Shown in pieces: positions 61,803 through 64,000 of a stretch of 64,000 bases of DNA. This DNA is from Bog-366 sp964501985 (GTDB lineage: Bacteria; Acidobacteriota; Terriglobia; UBA7540). A program made the position numbers and the translations under genes. Every line of letters begins with the position of its first letter. Within the stretch, counting starts at the first letter, position 1. The DNA lies in assembly GCA_964501985.1 (NCBI GenBank), contig CAZCVY010000004.1:6314-70313 (forward strand), given 5' to 3'. Below the pieces are notes generated by a model, which worked only from the letters and a program-made list of their open reading frames with translations, was not told the DNA's origin and did not search any database.

Positions 61803-63998
61803 ATGAGCCTGGGTGCTCTCTTTTCTTCCGCACGTAAAATGTCCGTTATCATGGCGCTCGTGCTCCTGCCTTGGATGGTGGCAGTGCTATATACCGCAGG
61901 GAGCCGTGCCGCCCTTAACCTCTTCGCGTACGCGATCCTGGTTATTGTGGCTGGCTACGGTATGGTCACGGTGGCGCTGCCAGCCCCTGCGCGAACCCAA
62001 ATTCTCGTTCTGGCTCCTGCGCTCGGCATCCTCGCGATCTCGGCTCTGATCGCGTTCTGGGTGAGGCTGGGCCTTCCCCTGATTTGGGCCCCGGTCCTCT
62101 GGCTGGGACTGGTGGCGGCAGGAGCGCTCGGTCTCTGGCGCGATCGCGTCTGCTGGGCGAAAGCCACAGTTCCCTATGGCTTAACGTTGGCCTTCTTTTC
62201 AACGCTAATCTGCGCGGTGTATTTCCTTCCCACGGCTTCGAACGACATGGTCCAGCGCCGCGACGGGAGCTTCTACTGGAAGTTTGTCGACACGCAGCAC
62301 TTCCACGCGATCGCTGCAAGCATAAAGGACAGCGGCAGCCCGCCGAAAACCCCTGGAACATTCACTGCTGAACTCCTTTACCACTTTGGACCCTATGCAC
62401 CGGCCGCGGCTATTTCCAAGCTTGACGGACTCGACCTTGGGGACGCGGTGGCCCGCGTGACGCGCGGCGCTTCGCTCTGGGCCCTCGTGCTTTCATGCTT
62501 TGGGCTGGGCACGCTCCTGTCGGTCAAGGCCACGGGCGAGAACTTCGGCGGGATCATGTCTGTCGCCGGACTTTTCTTCTACGGGACGCTCCTGGCCCTT
62601 TTCATCTCCTATGGGACTGCCACCGGCCAGATGAGCAAAGCTCTCCTCTTCAACATACCTGACGTCGTAGTACCCAGCGATGGGGGGCCTTTCGACCTAC
62701 TGCTGAGCGGGCATTCGGTGCTTCACGGCCTTTGCGCCATCACGGCGATCATGGGCTTGTGCGTGGCTGAAAGAGGGCGGGAATCGGCACTCACCTGGCG
62801 GGGCATCGTATTGCTGTGCCTGCCAGCACTCGCTGTCGCGATTCACTCGGTCGCTGCCTTGTACTGCGTGGGCGTAGTGGGCGTTCTCTTGTTTTGGGGC
62901 CGTCTGCGGGCGACGCGGTCGTGGTTGCTGATTATTCTGATGTCCTGCCTATTCCTCGAAGCTTGGAAAATTATGGGTTACTCCCACGCTCCGGACGCAA
63001 CGCTAGCGATGATTAAGGAGCACGTGACTTCGCAATGGTGGACCCTTGCAGTGTGGTTTATGGTTGGCTTGGGATTCCGGATCGTGGGCTTCCGATGGAT
63101 TTCACAATCCTTGAATGACCCAATCCCTGCTCTCGTTCTGACCAGCACCTTTGGATTACTGGCGTTTTACCTGCTACTCAACCTTAGAGATGACAACGAA
63201 AAATACGGCATCTATTTCCTGCAGTGCATGCTCAGCATATTTGCCTTCTCTCGGTTGACGAAGGGGTGTTGGCACGGCGCCGAACGTTTGCAAATCATCG
63301 CGGAGTGGCTTAGAGTGGCGAAAACAATCATGTTCGCTCTGATTCTCGGCGGGGCGTTGATCGGTGTCGCCGCCGTCGTGGCTCATCACCACACCGGGAT
63401 ATCGCATTTTGGGCTCAAGCTCCTTCTGACCTTCATACTGTTCTCACTCCTGACCGGCATCTCGGCGCTGATGAGGCGCAGCCGCCAATTCTCGACGGTC
63501 AGTTCTGCGATCCTTATGGGCATACTGATGGTGGGTTTTCTGGCCTGGACTTCGGTTTGGGTCAGATATGGCTTGGGACGAGTTAAGTCAGGCATAACTT
63601 ATCCACCCGGCGAAGTTCGCGGGTTGCGGCGTCTCGGAGAACTCATGGCGCCGGACGAGCGGTTTGCGACAAACAAACATGCCCTGGAAATAGAAAGCCT
63701 TGCGCCACCCAACGAGCGCTCCTACGGCTACTCTGCGCTCTCCGAGCATCCCGTGCTTCTCGAGGGGTACTTGTCTCGAGGCGAATATGCGCTCCCGTGG
63801 TTTAAAACTCTGCTTCACGACAACGACTTGCTTTTCAGTACCAGAGATCCGGAAACGCTACGCGACATCGCCAGGACATGGCACGTCCGATGGCTTGTCG
63901 CCCGTCCTGGCACCGACATATCTCTGCCGACACCATTGCCCGGTTGGCTGGTTGAGCAGCAAGACTGCGGCGACCTCAAGATTTACCGGATCGACTAA
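61803..63998 (+). CDS. Large multi-pass membrane protein, paralogue 2 (possible GT-C type)
   Basis: Protein of 731 aa that aligns along its whole length with the gene at 49.9 kb. Examples are LRAVYFLPTAS-like VYFLP segments, YHFGPYAPAAAISKLDGL, CFGLGTLLSVKATG, and ERFATNKH near the C-terminal tail. Membrane topology is the same: 14 or more helices and a soluble end (DPETLRDIARTWHVRWLVAR). Its 3' end also matches the broken copy at 39.0 kb. ATG start with GGGAG about four bases upstream. It ends two bases before the window edge. Function is unknown; a GT-C or polymerase-like role is a guess. Confidence 0.75.
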   Translation: MSLGALFSSARKMSVIMALVLLPWMVAVLYTAGSRAALNLFAYAILVIVAGYGMVTVALPAPARTQILVLAPALGILAISALIAFWVRLGLPLIWAPVLWLGLVAAGALGLWRDRVCWAKATVPYGLTLAFFSTLICAVYFLPTASNDMVQRRDGSFYWKFVDTQHFHAIAASIKDSGSPPKTPGTFTAELLYHFGPYAPAAAISKLDGLDLGDAVARVTRGASLWALVLSCFGLGTLLSVKATGENFGGIMSVAGLFFYGTLLALFISYGTATGQMSKALLFNIPDVVVPSDGGPFDLLLSGHSVLHGLCAITAIMGLCVAERGRESALTWRGIVLLCLPALAVAIHSVAALYCVGVVGVLLFWGRLRATRSWLLIILMSCLFLEAWKIMGYSHAPDATLAMIKEHVTSQWWTLAVWFMVGLGFRIVGFRWISQSLNDPIPALVLTSTFGLLAFYLLLNLRDDNEKYGIYFLQCMLSIFAFSRLTKGCWHGAERLQIIAEWLRVAKTIMFALILGGALIGVAAVVAHHHTGISHFGLKLLLTFILFSLLTGISALMRRSRQFSTVSSAILMGILMVGFLAWTSVWVRYGLGRVKSGITYPPGEVRGLRRLGELMAPDERFATNKHALEIESLAPPNERSYGYSALSEHPVLLEGYLSRGEYALPWFKTLLHDNDLLFSTRDPETLRDIARTWHVRWLVARPGTDISLPTPLPGWLVEQQDCGDLKIYRID
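63846..63998 (+). repeat. Direct repeat: 3' end of large membrane gene, copy 3 of 3
   Basis: This is the intact source-like version of the segment that is broken at 39005-39148. In the first 59 bases I count three differences from that copy. Against the copy at 51999-52151 the differences are more numerous, so the fragment is nearer to this gene. Confidence 0.6.
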
Positions 63999-64000
63999 GT

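Noticed and set aside
1..64000. tRNA, rRNA, CRISPR arrays, insertion sequences and phage genes
   Set aside because: No cloverleaf-like segments, regular repeat-spacer arrays, transposase motifs or terminal inverted repeats were seen by eye.

Overview
The window is almost entirely one surface-polysaccharide locus. Nearly every gene is on the + strand, many pairs overlap by 4-17 nt, and GTG and TTG starts are common. Wza-type export, outer-membrane barrel, Wzx, Wzm/Wzt and OafA proteins point to a Gram-negative, moderately GC-rich bacterium. The gene set and the secreted beta-helix protein would suit an environmental lineage such as Acidobacteriota or Verrucomicrobiota. That placement is inference, as no rRNA or marker gene is present. 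I saw no tRNA, rRNA, CRISPR array, insertion sequence or phage gene.

Region A (1-19.6 kb) is an exopolysaccharide export and synthesis block. It holds a Wza-type export protein (cut by the window start), a chain-length determinant, a BY-kinase-type ATPase, a VanZ-like protein, an outer-membrane barrel and an initiating sugar phosphotransferase. Next come a WlbA/WlbB/aminotransferase trio for an amino sugar, a short nucleotide-sugar dehydrogenase-like protein and two glycosyltransferases. The block ends with an alpha/alpha-toroid protein, an AsnB-type amidotransferase, a NodB-like protein, an O-antigen ligase/polymerase and a FemAB/GNAT protein. This resembles exosortase-associated EPS loci, but no exosortase or sorting tail was seen.

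Region B (19.6-37.2 kb) holds a second asparagine-synthetase-like protein lacking the catalytic Cys, the only minus-strand gene (a secreted beta-helix protein), a GT14-GT2 fusion, a GT4 and a Wzx flippase. It also has an FkbH-ACP-acyltransferase cassette, another NodB-like protein, a Wzm/Wzt ABC exporter and a pyruvyltransferase-family protein.

Region C (37.2-46.9 kb) is a nonulosonic-acid (legionaminic-like) operon. It contains NeuD, NeuB, a B12-type radical SAM protein, NeuC/LegG, PtmE (CBS-nucleotidyltransferase), NeuA/LegF, and two PtmA-like SDRs around a Gfo/Idh oxidoreductase. A chimeric fragment of a large membrane-protein gene sits just upstream of the radical SAM gene.

Region D (47-64 kb) holds a GT39-like protein, two OafA-type acyltransferases, and two large paralogous membrane proteins (49.9-52.2 and 61.8-64.0 kb). 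Between these lies a module of deacetylase, DUF4910 protein, extended SDR, LegC aminotransferase, a GT-B-like protein and a GT4. LegC probably supplies a step missing from region C. No convincing LegB 4,6-dehydratase is in the window. The shared 3' ends of the large membrane-protein genes, present three times in the same orientation, look like seams between modules.
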